A stretch of DNA of 22,505 bases from JBFMHD01 sp040752395 [NCBI: Candidatus Hydrogenedentota bacterium] (GCA_040752395.1 JBFMHD010000012.1:1-22505), one strand, 5' to 3'; positions 14,240-22,344 are shown, counted from the first letter of the stretch. Notes: generated by a model not told the origin, from the letters alone. Numbers and translations are program-made.

Positions 14240-14597
14240 TTATTTCCTCTGCTAATCTAATTGATTCTTCAGCCTCGTTCCTTGTATAAAAGTCAGTTGG
14301 CGCACCTTCGTTAAACCCATTGGGATAACGCGATATGATATAATGTTTGTCAAGTATTTTTCCCTTTTCTATTAACTCTGTGCTGACACCTATCTCATAA
14401 GGAAGGTTAGCAAGAAGTATACTCAGGGTATGTCCCCACGCATCAAGATGCAGTCTCTGATATAAAGATTTAATGGCTTTCTCTGCGGCCTGGTGCGCAG
14501 CAAAACATGACCATTCAAAATCTCCAGCTATTAATGAATTTTTTGCATGTTTTAAATCAGAAACAGCCTGTTTCATCCAGTCCTGATGTCTTTGCAT
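14211..14597 (-). CDS. HEPN-domain protein partnered with MNT
   Basis: All-helical 128-residue HEPN protein. WMKQAVSDLKHAKNSL at 7-22, the helix FAAHQAAEKAIKSLYQ at 32-47 and RYPNG at 90-94 are the usual landmarks of the RYPD-type HEPN branch. Toxic HEPN RNases carry an R-x4-6-H motif. The nearest match here is R48-x7-H56, one residue too long, so RNase activity is doubtful and needs a structural alignment. It is translated just ahead of the nucleotidyltransferase with overlapping ends, the arrangement seen in HepT/MntA pairs. A consensus promoter lies 40-70 bp upstream. No clear Shine-Dalgarno precedes the ATG. Confidence 0.82.
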   Translation of the reverse strand: MQRHQDWMKQAVSDLKHAKNSLIAGDFEWSCFAAHQAAEKAIKSLYQRLHLDAWGHTLSILLANLPYEIGVSTELIEKGKILDKHYIISRYPNGFNEGAPTDFYTRNEAEESIRLAEEIIEYCKSKIN

Positions 14598-14636
14598 AAT
14601 TTATACCACGAGCAACTCTTTATTCACACTGGCTAC

Positions 14637-14666
14637 ATTAAATAATCCTTATATTAAAAATGTCAA
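14637..14666 (-). promoter_or_regulatory. Promoter of HEPN-MNT-metX
   Basis: TTGACA (minus strand, 14666-14661), an 18-bp spacer, TTTAAT (14642-14637). A start near 14630 would leave about 33 nt before the HEPN ATG. Confidence 0.55.
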
Positions 14667-14706
14667 CACATTTTGTTCAGGTCTCTTTTAAAACCTCATT
14701 TTTTAA

Positions 14707-14813
14707 AGATGCGCCTAAAGTCTAAAGAACGGGTCTTTGGACCCTCTTTACATTATATTGATTATATTGGAATTACAAAAAATAAAAAATGTAGTGAGCA
14801 TCTTTAGATGTGA
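14707..14813. repeat. Repeat-rich spacer with family F copy
   Basis: In the 356-bp gene-free spacer 14598-14953, AAAGATGC (14707-14714) is inverted as GCATCTTT (14798-14805). GGGTC and GACCC (14733-14746) form a small hairpin. 14784-14813 is an inverted copy of family F. Further on, 14880-14912 is built from loose 7-bp AATTTG units. No gene is seen. The ends at 14637-14666 and 14920-14947 are promoters. Confidence 0.5.
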
Positions 14814-14919
14814 TAATCAGGGTTTTTCAAAGATCTCTTGTCAGTGTAATCCAATAGTTAAGCGAAATTCTGCGAATCTCGAATTGCAAATTGGAATTTG
14901 AATTTGTAAAATTTTAATC

Positions 14920-14947
14920 TTGATTTTTTTTAAAAAAAGTATATAAT
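14920..14947 (+). promoter_or_regulatory. Promoter of a leaderless response regulator gene
   Basis: TTGATT (14920-14925), a 16-bp spacer and a perfect TATAAT (14942-14947). The ATG begins at 14954, 7 nt after the -10 box, about where transcription would start. There is no Shine-Dalgarno between. Confidence 0.6.
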
Positions 14948-14953
14948 TAATTT

Positions 14954-15325
14954 ATGAAGAAAAATATACTTGTAATAGAAGATGAGCATAATCTCCGTAA
15001 TCTCTACATCGAGGAGCTGTGTGAGGATGGTTACAGATGTTATGGTGCTTGTAACGGTCAGGAAGCGCTCGGTCTTATCGCTCAACACAATTTTGATCTA
15101 ATAATGGTTGATATCAAACTTCCTGATATCTCCGGTATAGAACTTCTTCAAAGATTAAAATCGTTCCGCGGTAAGATACCCATTTTCATTGTGACAGCTT
15201 TTGGTCAGCTAAAAAATCATTTTGCGTTTACAGATGCTGATGAATTCATTACCAAGAGCTCTGATCTTGCTGAATTAAAAGCGAAAATATCTAAATACCT
15301 CAAAAAAGAGACCCCGACCGTCTAA
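14954..15325 (+). CDS. Receiver-only response regulator
   Basis: A single phosphoacceptor domain of 123 residues with no DNA-binding or enzymatic output, like CheY or Spo0F. The acidic pocket E9-D10, the phosphorylated aspartate D53 in MVDIKLPD, the switch T81 in IVTAFG and the invariant lysine K101 in FITKS are all present. The usual aromatic switch residue after T81 is not obvious; the segment is short there (AFGQLKNHFAFTDADEF). No histidine kinase is in the window. The gene appears to be translated from a leaderless mRNA. Its stop overlaps the folP stop from the other strand by 4 bp. Confidence 0.92.
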   Translation: MKKNILVIEDEHNLRNLYIEELCEDGYRCYGACNGQEALGLIAQHNFDLIMVDIKLPDISGIELLQRLKSFRGKIPIFIVTAFGQLKNHFAFTDADEFITKSSDLAELKAKISKYLKKETPTV

Positions 15326-16152
15326 ATTATTCTCCTTACCACACTCAAAGCCTGTTTATTCTCCTTTATATCATGTATTCTAAAAAATCGGACACCTTTT
15401 GTATAAGCATAAACATTTGAAGCTATAGTGCCTGGCAACCTTTGCTTTGGGCTTGAATCGAATATCTTACCAATAAACGATTTTCTACTTGTCCCGATTA
15501 GCATTTCATATCCCTGCTTGCTAAACTCATCAATGTTTCGTAATAGCTCAAGGTTATGTTCAAGCGTCTTACCAAACCCTATACCAACATCAAGAAGTAT
15601 TTTTTCTTTTTCCAATCCTCTGTCTGTTAATTCTTTAGCTTTGTTTATAAGAAAATTTTTCACTTCTAAAATAACATCTTTATAAAGTGGGTTAATCTGC
15701 ATAGTTTGTGGTGTTCCCTGTATGTGGTTTATTACTATTGAAGCATTGTTTTTTATAACCACATCGATGATCCGCGCATCCATCATCGTTCCACTAATAT
15801 CATTAACTATTTCAGCGCCCTCAGATATCGCGAGCTCCGCTACCTCGCTTTTATAAGTATCGATAGAAATACATACCTCAGGGAATAACTCTTTTACCTT
15901 TTTAATCAGAGGAACTGTTTTATCAATTTCTTTATCAACAGATAAAGGTTTTGAGCCGGGTCGCGTTGATTCACCTCCTATATCAATAATATCAGCTCCT
16001 TCATCAATCATTTCTTTTATTCGTCTTATAGCATCGTCTAATTCATAATATTTACCGCCGTCATAAAATGAATCAGTTGTGCGGTTTAATATTCCAATTA
16101 GATAGAATTGATTATTATCAGTAGGAAAGATTTTATTTTGTGTTTTGAACAT
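15322..16152 (-). CDS. folP: Dihydropteroate synthase
   Basis: Condenses 4-aminobenzoate with hydroxymethyl-dihydropterin diphosphate to dihydropteroate in folate synthesis; target of sulfonamides. The TIM-barrel motifs are in place: ILNRTTDSFYDGG at 21-33, IGGESTRPGS at 58-67, IDTYKSEVA, VNDISG, DVGIGFGKT, and GTSRKSFIG near 220. The first loop normally reads N-V-T-P-D-S-F. Here it is N-R-T-T-D-S-F, so the conserved proline is replaced by threonine. The 276-residue length is normal. The ATG lies within the end of ftsH (20-bp overlap) without its own Shine-Dalgarno, so it is probably coupled to ftsH. The gene order hpt-ftsH-folP is common in bacteria. Confidence 0.95.
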   Translation of the reverse strand: MFKTQNKIFPTDNNQFYLIGILNRTTDSFYDGGKYYELDDAIRRIKEMIDEGADIIDIGGESTRPGSKPLSVDKEIDKTVPLIKKVKELFPEVCISIDTYKSEVAELAISEGAEIVNDISGTMMDARIIDVVIKNNASIVINHIQGTPQTMQINPLYKDVILEVKNFLINKAKELTDRGLEKEKILLDVGIGFGKTLEHNLELLRNIDEFSKQGYEMLIGTSRKSFIGKIFDSSPKQRLPGTIASNVYAYTKGVRFFRIHDIKENKQALSVVRRII

Positions 16153-18016
16153 CAGATTGTGTTATACTTTTAGTATTATTTAATTCGAGGTGTCGTGGTG
16201 GTAATTCCTTACCCTCCATCAATAAATCCACCTCATTCCCATCAAGCACTTCGCGTTCAATCAGCATCCGGGCGATTTTATCAAGTTTATCTCTGTTTTC
16301 GAGCAATAATTTTTTGGTTTCTTCGTAACACTCCTTAACAATCTTGCTTACTTCTTTATCAATCTCAAGCGCTGTCTGTTCAGAGAAATCCCTTTCACGC
16401 GTTATTTCTCTGCCTAAAAAGATATGTTCTTCACGTTTCCCATAAGAACGTGGCCCCATTTTATCACTCATCCCAAACTGGCAGACCATACTATGAGCGA
16501 TTTCAGTTGCGCGTTCGATATCATTAGCTGCGCCAGCGGTTATATCAGCAAAAATTAATTCCTCTGCAACCCGTCCACCATAAAGACATTTAATATCATT
16601 GATATATTCTTTTCTTGCTTTAAGATATTTATCTTTTTCAGGTAGATAAAACGTTGCACCAAGGTAAGCGAGGCCACGAGGGATAAGCGTAACTTTATGC
16701 ACCGGGTCAGTTCCTGGCAAAAGTTTGGCGATTAAAGCATGTCCGCTTTCATGATAAGCAATTATGCGTTTCTCCTCCTCGCTTATAGTACGGGAACGAC
16801 GCTCAGGCCCCATTATAACTTTATCGCGTGATTCAAGCAATTCTTCCATTGTAACTTTTTGTTTATTCCGCCTTGCTGCAAGTAACGCAGATTCATTAAC
16901 AAGATTTGCAATATCAGCACCTGAAAAATATGGTGTACCACGAGCAATTATTTCAAGCTCAACCCCTTCATCTAATGGTATCTTTTTAATGTGAACTTTG
17001 AGAATCCCGAGTCTGCCCTTTAAATCCGGTAGATCAACAACAACCCTGCGGTCAAACCTGCCGGGCCGAAGCAATGCCGGGTCAAGTATATCTGGCCTGT
17101 TAGTTGCAGCCACAACTATGACATTGGTATCTGTATCAAATCCATCCATCTCAACAAGAATCTGATTTAATGTCTGTTCACGTTCATCATGTCCGCCACC
17201 CAGCCCGGCTCCTCGATGTCTGCCAACCGCATCGATTTCATCAATAAAAATAATACAGGGCGCGTGCCGTTTGCCTTTGTCAAAAAGGTCTCTTACCCGT
17301 GAAGCACCTACACCAACAAACATCTCAACAAAATCAGAACCTGAGATAGAGAAAAACGGTGAGTTGGCTTCACCTGCAACAGCCCGAGCAAGCAACGTCT
17401 TACCTGTCCCCGGAGGCCCAACAAGTAATACACCCTTCGGAATCCTACCACCAAGTTTCGTAAACTTTTGTGGCTCTTTTAAAAATTCTATTATCTCTAC
17501 AAGCTCTGCTTTTGCTTCATCACAACCAGCTACATCATTAAAAGTAATCTTTTTATCAGATTGATTAATTAACCTGGCCCTGCTTCTACCAAATGAGAAT
17601 GCTTTATTCCCAACACCCTGAATCTGTCTTGCAAATATTAACCAGAATAAAATTATAAAAAGTATCACAGGCCCCCAGTACGGAAGAAATATGTCTAAAA
17701 ACCAGTTCTTTTCAACACCTTTAACTTTAAACGGAATTTTATATTCATCTAATAATTTTAGAAACTCCTCTGTCTTTAATACTGATACCTTATAACCATT
17801 CTTCTGATGTTTTAGTTTTCCTTTAATCTCTATTAAATCTGGTCCCTTTACCTCAATCTCAGCATTCTCTATTAACCCGGCTTTGATGTATTCTATAAAC
17901 TCACTCTGTGTGAAGTCTTTTTCCGGCACTTCGTCCTGTTTCATAGTAAATATCGCATAAAAAATCAGAATAAAAATAAGTATCCAGAAACCCAGACTTC
18001 TAAAAAACGAATTCAT
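16133..18016 (-). CDS. ftsH: ATP-dependent zinc metalloprotease FtsH
   Basis: Membrane-anchored AAA+ protease that degrades misassembled membrane proteins and short-lived regulators. Transmembrane segments lie at about 8-25 and 110-129, enclosing a small extracytoplasmic domain. The AAA module follows: Walker A GPPGTGKT at 200-207, pore loop MFVGVG at 232-237, Walker B IIFIDE at 255-260, and the second region of homology [19 protein letters not shown] at 304-322. The protease domain has the zinc site HESGH at 422-426 and the third ligand D499 in AANDIERA. The 627-residue length is standard. Its ATG overlaps the hpt stop as ATGA. The AAA domain is followed by a normal helical C-terminus. Confidence 0.98.
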   Translation of the reverse strand: MNSFFRSLGFWILIFILIFYAIFTMKQDEVPEKDFTQSEFIEYIKAGLIENAEIEVKGPDLIEIKGKLKHQKNGYKVSVLKTEEFLKLLDEYKIPFKVKGVEKNWFLDIFLPYWGPVILFIILFWLIFARQIQGVGNKAFSFGRSRARLINQSDKKITFNDVAGCDEAKAELVEIIEFLKEPQKFTKLGGRIPKGVLLVGPPGTGKTLLARAVAGEANSPFFSISGSDFVEMFVGVGASRVRDLFDKGKRHAPCIIFIDEIDAVGRHRGAGLGGGHDEREQTLNQILVEMDGFDTDTNVIVVAATNRPDILDPALLRPGRFDRRVVVDLPDLKGRLGILKVHIKKIPLDEGVELEIIARGTPYFSGADIANLVNESALLAARRNKQKVTMEELLESRDKVIMGPERRSRTISEEEKRIIAYHESGHALIAKLLPGTDPVHKVTLIPRGLAYLGATFYLPEKDKYLKARKEYINDIKCLYGGRVAEELIFADITAGAANDIERATEIAHSMVCQFGMSDKMGPRSYGKREEHIFLGREITRERDFSEQTALEIDKEVSKIVKECYEETKKLLLENRDKLDKIARMLIEREVLDGNEVDLLMEGKELPPRHLELNNTKSITQSDVQNTK

Positions 18017-18585
18017 ATACTATCTTCCTCTGTACTTAAATCCCATGCAATGTCTGATGGCGTACCTACGAAAGGTATATTTCTGAAATAATCCTGGCAA
18101 TCAAGACCATAACCAATAACAAAATTGTCAGGAATAACAAAACCAACATAATCAGGTTTGATATCAATGCGTCTGCTCGCAGGTTTATCCAGAAGACAAC
18201 ACATTTTTAACGAGGCTGGCTTTTTAGCAAGTATATTTTCTCGCAAATAGTGCCATGTTAACCCGGTATCTATAACATCCTCAATAACCAGAACATCTCT
18301 GTTTTCTACGTTTATAGAAATATCTTTAAGTATTCTTACAATCCCTGATGTTTTAGTATCTTTACCGTAACTTGTAACATCTATAAAATCAATCTCACAG
18401 GGTATAGATACTTTTCTGATAAGGTCAGCTAAAAAAACTACGGCACCCCGAAGCACACCTACAAATACTAAATCTTTACCTGCATACTCTTTTGAAATTT
18501 GTTCACCCATCTCCTGTATCCTTCTCTCAATAGCTTCTTTATCAATTATCACTTCGGCTACAGCATCTCTAAAATCGTAAAACAT
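18013..18585 (-). CDS. hpt: Hypoxanthine phosphoribosyltransferase
   Basis: Purine salvage enzyme converting hypoxanthine or guanine and PRPP to IMP or GMP. The 190 residues carry the first PRPP-loop region VGVLRGAVVFLADL (42-55), the flexible-loop SYG at 72-74, and the PRPP-binding signature VLVIEDVIDTGLT at 98-110. The C-terminal FVIPDNFVIGYGLDCQDYFRN holds the base-contacting segment. AGAGGGG lies a few bases before the ATG. It is the first gene of hpt-ftsH-folP and ends in a 4-bp ATGA overlap with ftsH. In many bacteria tilS precedes it; here the upstream 446 bp have no gene. Confidence 0.95.
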   Translation of the reverse strand: MFYDFRDAVAEVIIDKEAIERRIQEMGEQISKEYAGKDLVFVGVLRGAVVFLADLIRKVSIPCEIDFIDVTSYGKDTKTSGIVRILKDISINVENRDVLVIEDVIDTGLTWHYLRENILAKKPASLKMCCLLDKPASRRIDIKPDYVGFVIPDNFVIGYGLDCQDYFRNIPFVGTPSDIAWDLSTEEDSI

Positions 18586-18659
18586 TTATATCCCCTCTAT
18601 AAATAAGATTTAAGGTGCAAAGGCACAATGATACCTTCCCCAAAAGACCCTTCTAATCT

Positions 18660-18687
18660 CTTATATATTATAAATATCTTTGGTCAA
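18660..18687 (-). promoter_or_regulatory. Promoter of hpt-ftsH-folP
   Basis: TTGACC (minus strand, 18687-18682), a 16-bp spacer, and TATAAG (18665-18660). A start near 18653 gives a leader of about 68 nt ending in the AGAGGGG ribosome-binding site. Confidence 0.5.
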
Positions 18688-18741
18688 GATATTTCTTTAA
18701 ATTCCCCATCCAATAAAAAAACAAAAATAACCCTATAAAAA

Positions 18742-18776
18742 AAGAAGCAAGATGCAAGAGGCAAGAAGCAAGATAA
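18742..18776 (+). repeat. AAGAAGC heptads, family C (five units)
   Basis: AAGAAGC, AAGATGC, AAGAGGC, AAGAAGC and AAGATAA occupy five consecutive 7-bp units, the clearest tandem array of this family. It joins the target repeat ACTCCACCGAAAACTGA and then the inserted element at 18798. The 446-bp spacer 18586-19031 holds this array, the element, two promoters and no gene. Confidence 0.85.
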
Positions 18777-18797
18777 AGAAACTCCACCGAAAACTGA

Positions 18798-18887
18798 GAA
18801 CGTGTGAAAAAATTAGACTTTTTTTAGAAAATGTGGACTGATAATAAAAAAGTTAGCAGGTATTAATGTTGATTATTTCACACGTTC
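18798..18887. mobile_element. Small element with 16-bp terminal inverted repeats, copy 2
   Basis: GAACGTGTGAAAAAAT (18798-18813) is matched at 18872-18887 by the inverse with one change. TGA stands just outside each end (18795-18797 and 18888-18890). Removing the 90-bp insert and one TGA leaves ACTCCACCGAAAACTGAGG and CATTACGG, which align with the uninterrupted repeat before rpsL. The interior differs from copy 1 in length and sequence, so only the ends are conserved. Confidence 0.65.
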
Positions 18888-18917
18888 TGAGGCATTACGG
18901 AATTTCTAATTTTTATC

Positions 18918-18946
18918 TTGTATTTTCTGCTTAACTATAGTATATT
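18918..18946 (+). promoter_or_regulatory. Possible promoter of the membrane glycosyltransferase
   Basis: TTGTAT (18918-18923), a 17-bp spacer, TATATT (18941-18946). The leader would be about 80 nt, with AAGG some 12 nt before the ATG. Confidence 0.4.
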
Positions 18947-19031
18947 TAAGAATGCTGTGTAAAATAAAATCCTTTGAAGATGTTCAAAGACTATTAGATG
19001 GTTTCATATTTTTTATAAGGCTGAGAACATA

Positions 19032-20765
19032 ATGAAAAGAATAAATTTTTTTAAGATATTTTTCTATATTTTTATTCTATTCTGGATTTTTATTTCTGTT
19101 AACTGGGGATTAATGAATGATTCTCAAAAATCTCTTATTGAATGTGGTATATTAAATAAATCCAAACTGTATTCAGACCTTGAAAAAGCAAGGAATGATT
19201 TATATAGAGATGGTAAAGACTATTATTTCCATAATATCGCATCTCAAATATCAACTAACATAATTGACTATAGGAATAACACGGGCCTTTCAAATTTTTA
19301 TACTGCTATTAGACCTTATTATTTAAGAACAACTCATTCTGATGAGCAGGCAACATTATTTGCTTTGTCAAATATGAATCCTTATAAATTCGAATTTGAT
19401 CCGCACTTTTATCAGTATGGAGGCTCATACATTTACCCGCTCGGATTTTATCTTAAAGTACTTGACACCTTAAAGATTATCAATCTAGTACCTGATATTA
19501 AATATTATTTTAATAATATACAGGAAATGGCTAATATATATATATCCTGTCGTGTTTATATAGGATTATCGGTATTTGTCCTTACTCTTATTCTGTATAA
19601 ACTGCTAAGAAGATTCTGTTCAGATAACTTTTCAGTTCTATTAACACTTTTATTTGTCACTTTACCGGTAATAACATTATTTAAAAGCATAATTAAGGCT
19701 CACATTGTCGCACCGGCTTTTGGAATTGTATCACTTTATTATTTATATAAAATAATCGTTAATGGGGAAATTAGGTATCGAAACTTTATATTATGTGGAT
19801 TATGGACAGGGTTAGCAGCCGGCTCAATAATACTTTATTTTTCCTACTTAATAATACCATTAACTGCAATAATTTACTATAAAAAGATCAATATAAGAAA
19901 CAAAATTTTTTATATTATTATAATATGCTTTACAGCATTGATATTTTATGTGGTCTCAAATCCTTATTTTATTTTAAATATTAACAAAAATATTCACCAC
20001 TATGATACGTTTAGAAAAGTTTATCATTCATACGAAAACGGGTTATTAGTCCATTTTATTTATGGATTACCTAAATTTTTTAGCAAGTGTTTTGAAGGAC
20101 TTGGTCCTGCTTTATTTCTATTTATTTTTATGCTGTGTCAACTTGGGTTATATTTCAAGAAAATTTCTAATGACAATAAAAGGATATCTTATATTATTGG
20201 AATTTTTATTTTTTTGATCTCTTATTCATTATATTTTGAACTCCCAATCACCAAAATATTTAAACGTGAGCATATAAGAATATATATCCCGGCTATTCCT
20301 ATAATAATTCTTTTTATAGGTTTAATGTATCATTATATTAGCAATTTTAATAAAAAGGTGGTTCAAATACTTTTATTATCAGGTATCATGTACAATTTGA
20401 TTATATCAGGTCAATATCAATTTGAATTTTTTCAAGGATCAATTAATAATCGGACATCTCTGCAGGCAGGCGCCTGGATAAATTTAAATATTCCTGAAGA
20501 TAGAACTATCGGACTTCATTATATTCCGCAGCCTCACTATTGTCCGCCTTTTGGATTTTCTAAATATAAACTGATAGTTCCGTTTTCAGCAGATACACAA
20601 GTTGACTATGTAATTATTAAAAATATCGATAGAGATAGAGATATCTTACATCGACTCTTAAATAGTAAAGATTATAAATTGATTAAAGTATTTAAAAACA
20701 AGCGTCTCTTTGAAATCGTTAATCATCTGGTAAGTTCGGATATATATATATTTCAGAAAATATAA
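19032..20765 (+). CDS. Polytopic GT-C-like membrane glycosyltransferase (predicted)
   Basis: A 577-residue membrane protein with about ten hydrophobic segments. The first is at 8-25; after a large loop others begin near 172, 200, 222, 252, 270 and 292, with more between 345 and 450, and a soluble C-terminal part follows from about 460. Loop one carries an acidic pair, D104-E105 in THSDEQATLFAL. This is where lipid-linked-sugar-dependent GT-C enzymes of the GT39/GT83 type place their catalytic acid. KAHIVAPAF near 222-230 resembles a conserved loop of that group. The donor would be a polyprenyl-phosphate sugar and the acceptor a surface glycan or protein; neither can be read from the sequence. 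Its base composition is visibly more AT-rich than ftsH or metX, as are its codons, which may indicate transfer or relaxed constraint. Confidence 0.6.
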   Translation: MKRINFFKIFFYIFILFWIFISVNWGLMNDSQKSLIECGILNKSKLYSDLEKARNDLYRDGKDYYFHNIASQISTNIIDYRNNTGLSNFYTAIRPYYLRTTHSDEQATLFALSNMNPYKFEFDPHFYQYGGSYIYPLGFYLKVLDTLKIINLVPDIKYYFNNIQEMANIYISCRVYIGLSVFVLTLILYKLLRRFCSDNFSVLLTLLFVTLPVITLFKSIIKAHIVAPAFGIVSLYYLYKIIVNGEIRYRNFILCGLWTGLAAGSIILYFSYLIIPLTAIIYYKKINIRNKIFYIIIICFTALIFYVVSNPYFILNINKNIHHYDTFRKVYHSYENGLLVHFIYGLPKFFSKCFEGLGPALFLFIFMLCQLGLYFKKISNDNKRISYIIGIFIFLISYSLYFELPITKIFKREHIRIYIPAIPIIILFIGLMYHYISNFNKKVVQILLLSGIMYNLIISGQYQFEFFQGSINNRTSLQAGAWINLNIPEDRTIGLHYIPQPHYCPPFGFSKYKLIVPFSADTQVDYVIIKNIDRDRDILHRLLNSKDYKLIKVFKNKRLFEIVNHLVSSDIYIFQKI

Positions 20766-20796
20766 TGTTAAACCTAATTTCAGCTATGTCATAACT

Positions 20797-21030
20797 TTAA
20801 CCCAACTTCCACAATTTTAGCTAAAAAAGCCTTTCCGTGCCTATTTGTTTTGTTTCTTGGTTTAACCCAACTTCAAAATTTTAACCACTAAAATCACCAT
20901 TTTTTGACCCATCTTTTTTGCTAATTATAATATTTACAAGACTGTTTTCTGTTTTTTGACCTGATTTTCGAAGAAGTAAGCATAAGCCCGGTTTGTACTC
21001 TACATATAATCTCTCAGTTAAAGTTGGGTA
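20797..21030. repeat. TTTAACCCAACTT repeats in a gene-free spacer
   Basis: The 326-bp spacer 20766-21091 has no gene. TTTAACCCAACTTC begins at 20797 and again at 20861, each followed by an AATTTTA-containing tail. An imperfect inverse, AAGTTGGGTA, lies at 21021-21030. TTTTTTGACC-type words recur between them. The set could be the worn ends of an insertion, but no transposase trace is seen. Confidence 0.45.
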
Positions 21031-21060
21031 AGAAGTTAAAAGTTAAGAAATACATCTGAA

Positions 21061-21095
21061 AAGTCTTCAGTCGTAAGTTGTGAGTCGTGAGTCAA
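21061..21095 (+). repeat. Heptad repeat, family B single arm
   Basis: Five units in register: AAGTCTT, CAGTCGT, AAGTTGT, GAGTCGT and GAGTCAA. The preceding CTGAAAAGTCTT matches the start of both full family B hairpins (6323 and 22341), but the second arm is missing. The last unit contains the amrS stop codon (21092-21094 on the minus strand). Confidence 0.75.
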
Positions 21096-22201
21096 AGAAA
21101 GACACCGGGTATCTTTTGGTTGCAGTAAGGACAGAAACCACCCTTTAAATTGTTCTCTAAAACATAATAACCATACCGCTTTATTAATACTTTACCGCAT
21201 TTATGACAATACGTGGATTCATACTTGTGGCCTGCTACATTACCCATATATACATAATGTATACCAGCTAATTTTGCTATCTCGCAACACCGCTCAATCG
21301 TCTCCACAGGTGTCGGTGGTAAATTCGTTATTTTATATGTCGGATGAAACCTTGAGAAATGAACCGGTACATCTGGCCCTAAATTATCAAGTATCCATTT
21401 ACTCATCTCCTTTATCTCATCTTGTTTATCATTCTTGGTAGGTAATATTAAAACAACTATCTCAAGCCACATTTTAAGCTTTTTTATTAATTTCATAGTC
21501 TCAAGCACAGGATATACATACGAAGAACAAATTTCTCTATAAAACTCGTTATTAAAAGATTTGAAATCTATCTTTATCCCTGTAAGCACCTCGCACAATT
21601 TCTTTAACGGCTCAGCATTGATAAAACCATTACTCACCATCACATTACCTATCCCCTTCTCTCTTGCGAGTTTTGAAGTATCATACATATATTCATAAAA
21701 GATAATAGGTTCAGAGTACGTATAGGATATTGTTGGCACTTTTTTAGTTATACATTGATTGACTAATGCCCAAGGAGGGGCATAGATACTTGAAACGTCC
21801 TCAGGTCTGAACTGTGATATCTGCCAGTTCTGACAGAACTTACACTCAAAATTACAACCTGCGGTAGCGATCGAGAACGCTTTTGTTCCTGGTAAGTAAT
21901 GAAAGAACGGCTTTTTTTCTATAGGATCAATATTTGCGGATACACAACGGCTATGAACAAGTGTATATAATTTACCATTTATATTCTCTCTAACTTCACA
22001 GAATCCACGACCACCATTGATTATACCACATTCCCTGGGACATAGCTTACATCTAACCTCTGAATTCTTTTCTCTTTTCTCATAGAACATCGCTTCTTTA
22101 ATAAACCTTTCATCATCCTTTGTTATGGCGAAAACCGGGTTAGAACATACAGAGAATAATGTTCCTGCAATACCACACTTTAAAAACTCTCTCCTTTGCA
22201 T
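21092..22201 (-). CDS. amrS: AmrS-type radical SAM protein with twin-arginine signal
   Basis: Member of the radical SAM family of the AmmeMemoRadiSam system, named for its frequent neighbours AMMECR1 and MEMO homologues; the reaction is unknown. The SAM-cluster motif is GCNFECKFCQNW (C116, C120, C123). An extra cysteine group C51, C54, C58, C68 precedes it, and two CxxC pairs near 333 and 359 form a zinc-ribbon-like tail. The N-terminus RREFLKCGIAGTLFS is a classic twin-arginine signal with a probable cleavage after VFA (residue 25), implying export of a folded iron-sulfur enzyme. Neither AMMECR1 nor MEMO is in the window, and the gene stands alone between repeat-rich spacers. GAGG lies 7 nt before the ATG. 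Homology to the family is clear over the whole 369 residues. Confidence 0.85.
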   Translation of the reverse strand: MQRREFLKCGIAGTLFSVCSNPVFAITKDDERFIKEAMFYEKREKNSEVRCKLCPRECGIINGGRGFCEVRENINGKLYTLVHSRCVSANIDPIEKKPFFHYLPGTKAFSIATAGCNFECKFCQNWQISQFRPEDVSSIYAPPWALVNQCITKKVPTISYTYSEPIIFYEYMYDTSKLAREKGIGNVMVSNGFINAEPLKKLCEVLTGIKIDFKSFNNEFYREICSSYVYPVLETMKLIKKLKMWLEIVVLILPTKNDKQDEIKEMSKWILDNLGPDVPVHFSRFHPTYKITNLPPTPVETIERCCEIAKLAGIHYVYMGNVAGHKYESTYCHKCGKVLIKRYGYYVLENNLKGGFCPYCNQKIPGVFL

Positions 22202-22244
22202 ATCACTCCTCTGAAAAACATTGTAATTATAATAATATCAAGTA

Positions 22245-22273
22245 GAAGCAAGAAGCAAGATAACGGAAGAAGT
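22245..22273 (+). repeat. AAGAAGC heptads upstream of amrS
   Basis: GAAGC, AAGAAGC, AAGATAA, then CGG and AAGAAGT. It sits just outside a TATAAT (minus strand, 22231-22226) that may serve amrS, so heptads of type TTGCTTC or TTCTTGC fall where a -35 would be. Confidence 0.65.
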
Positions 22274-22284
22274 GAGAGGTATCA

Positions 22285-22341
22285 GGACAGGCTACAGGCT
22301 ACGGACTACAGCCGGCTGGAGCCCGAAGCCCGGAATCTGCT
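22285..22341. repeat. Heptad hairpin repeat, family A copy 4
   Basis: Centre AGCCGGCT at 22310-22317, left arm units GGCTACA, GGCTACG and GACTACA, right arm GGAGCCC, GAAGCCC and GGAATCT. 22279-22323 is identical to 6247-6291 for 45 nt, which suggests recent copying. Family B starts 4 bp later. Confidence 0.88.
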
Positions 22342-22344
22342 GAA

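Noticed and set aside
14211-14597. Calling the HEPN protein a HepT RNase toxin
   Set aside because: The R-x4-6-H motif is not met; the nearest arrangement is R-x7-H, so I kept the call at domain level.
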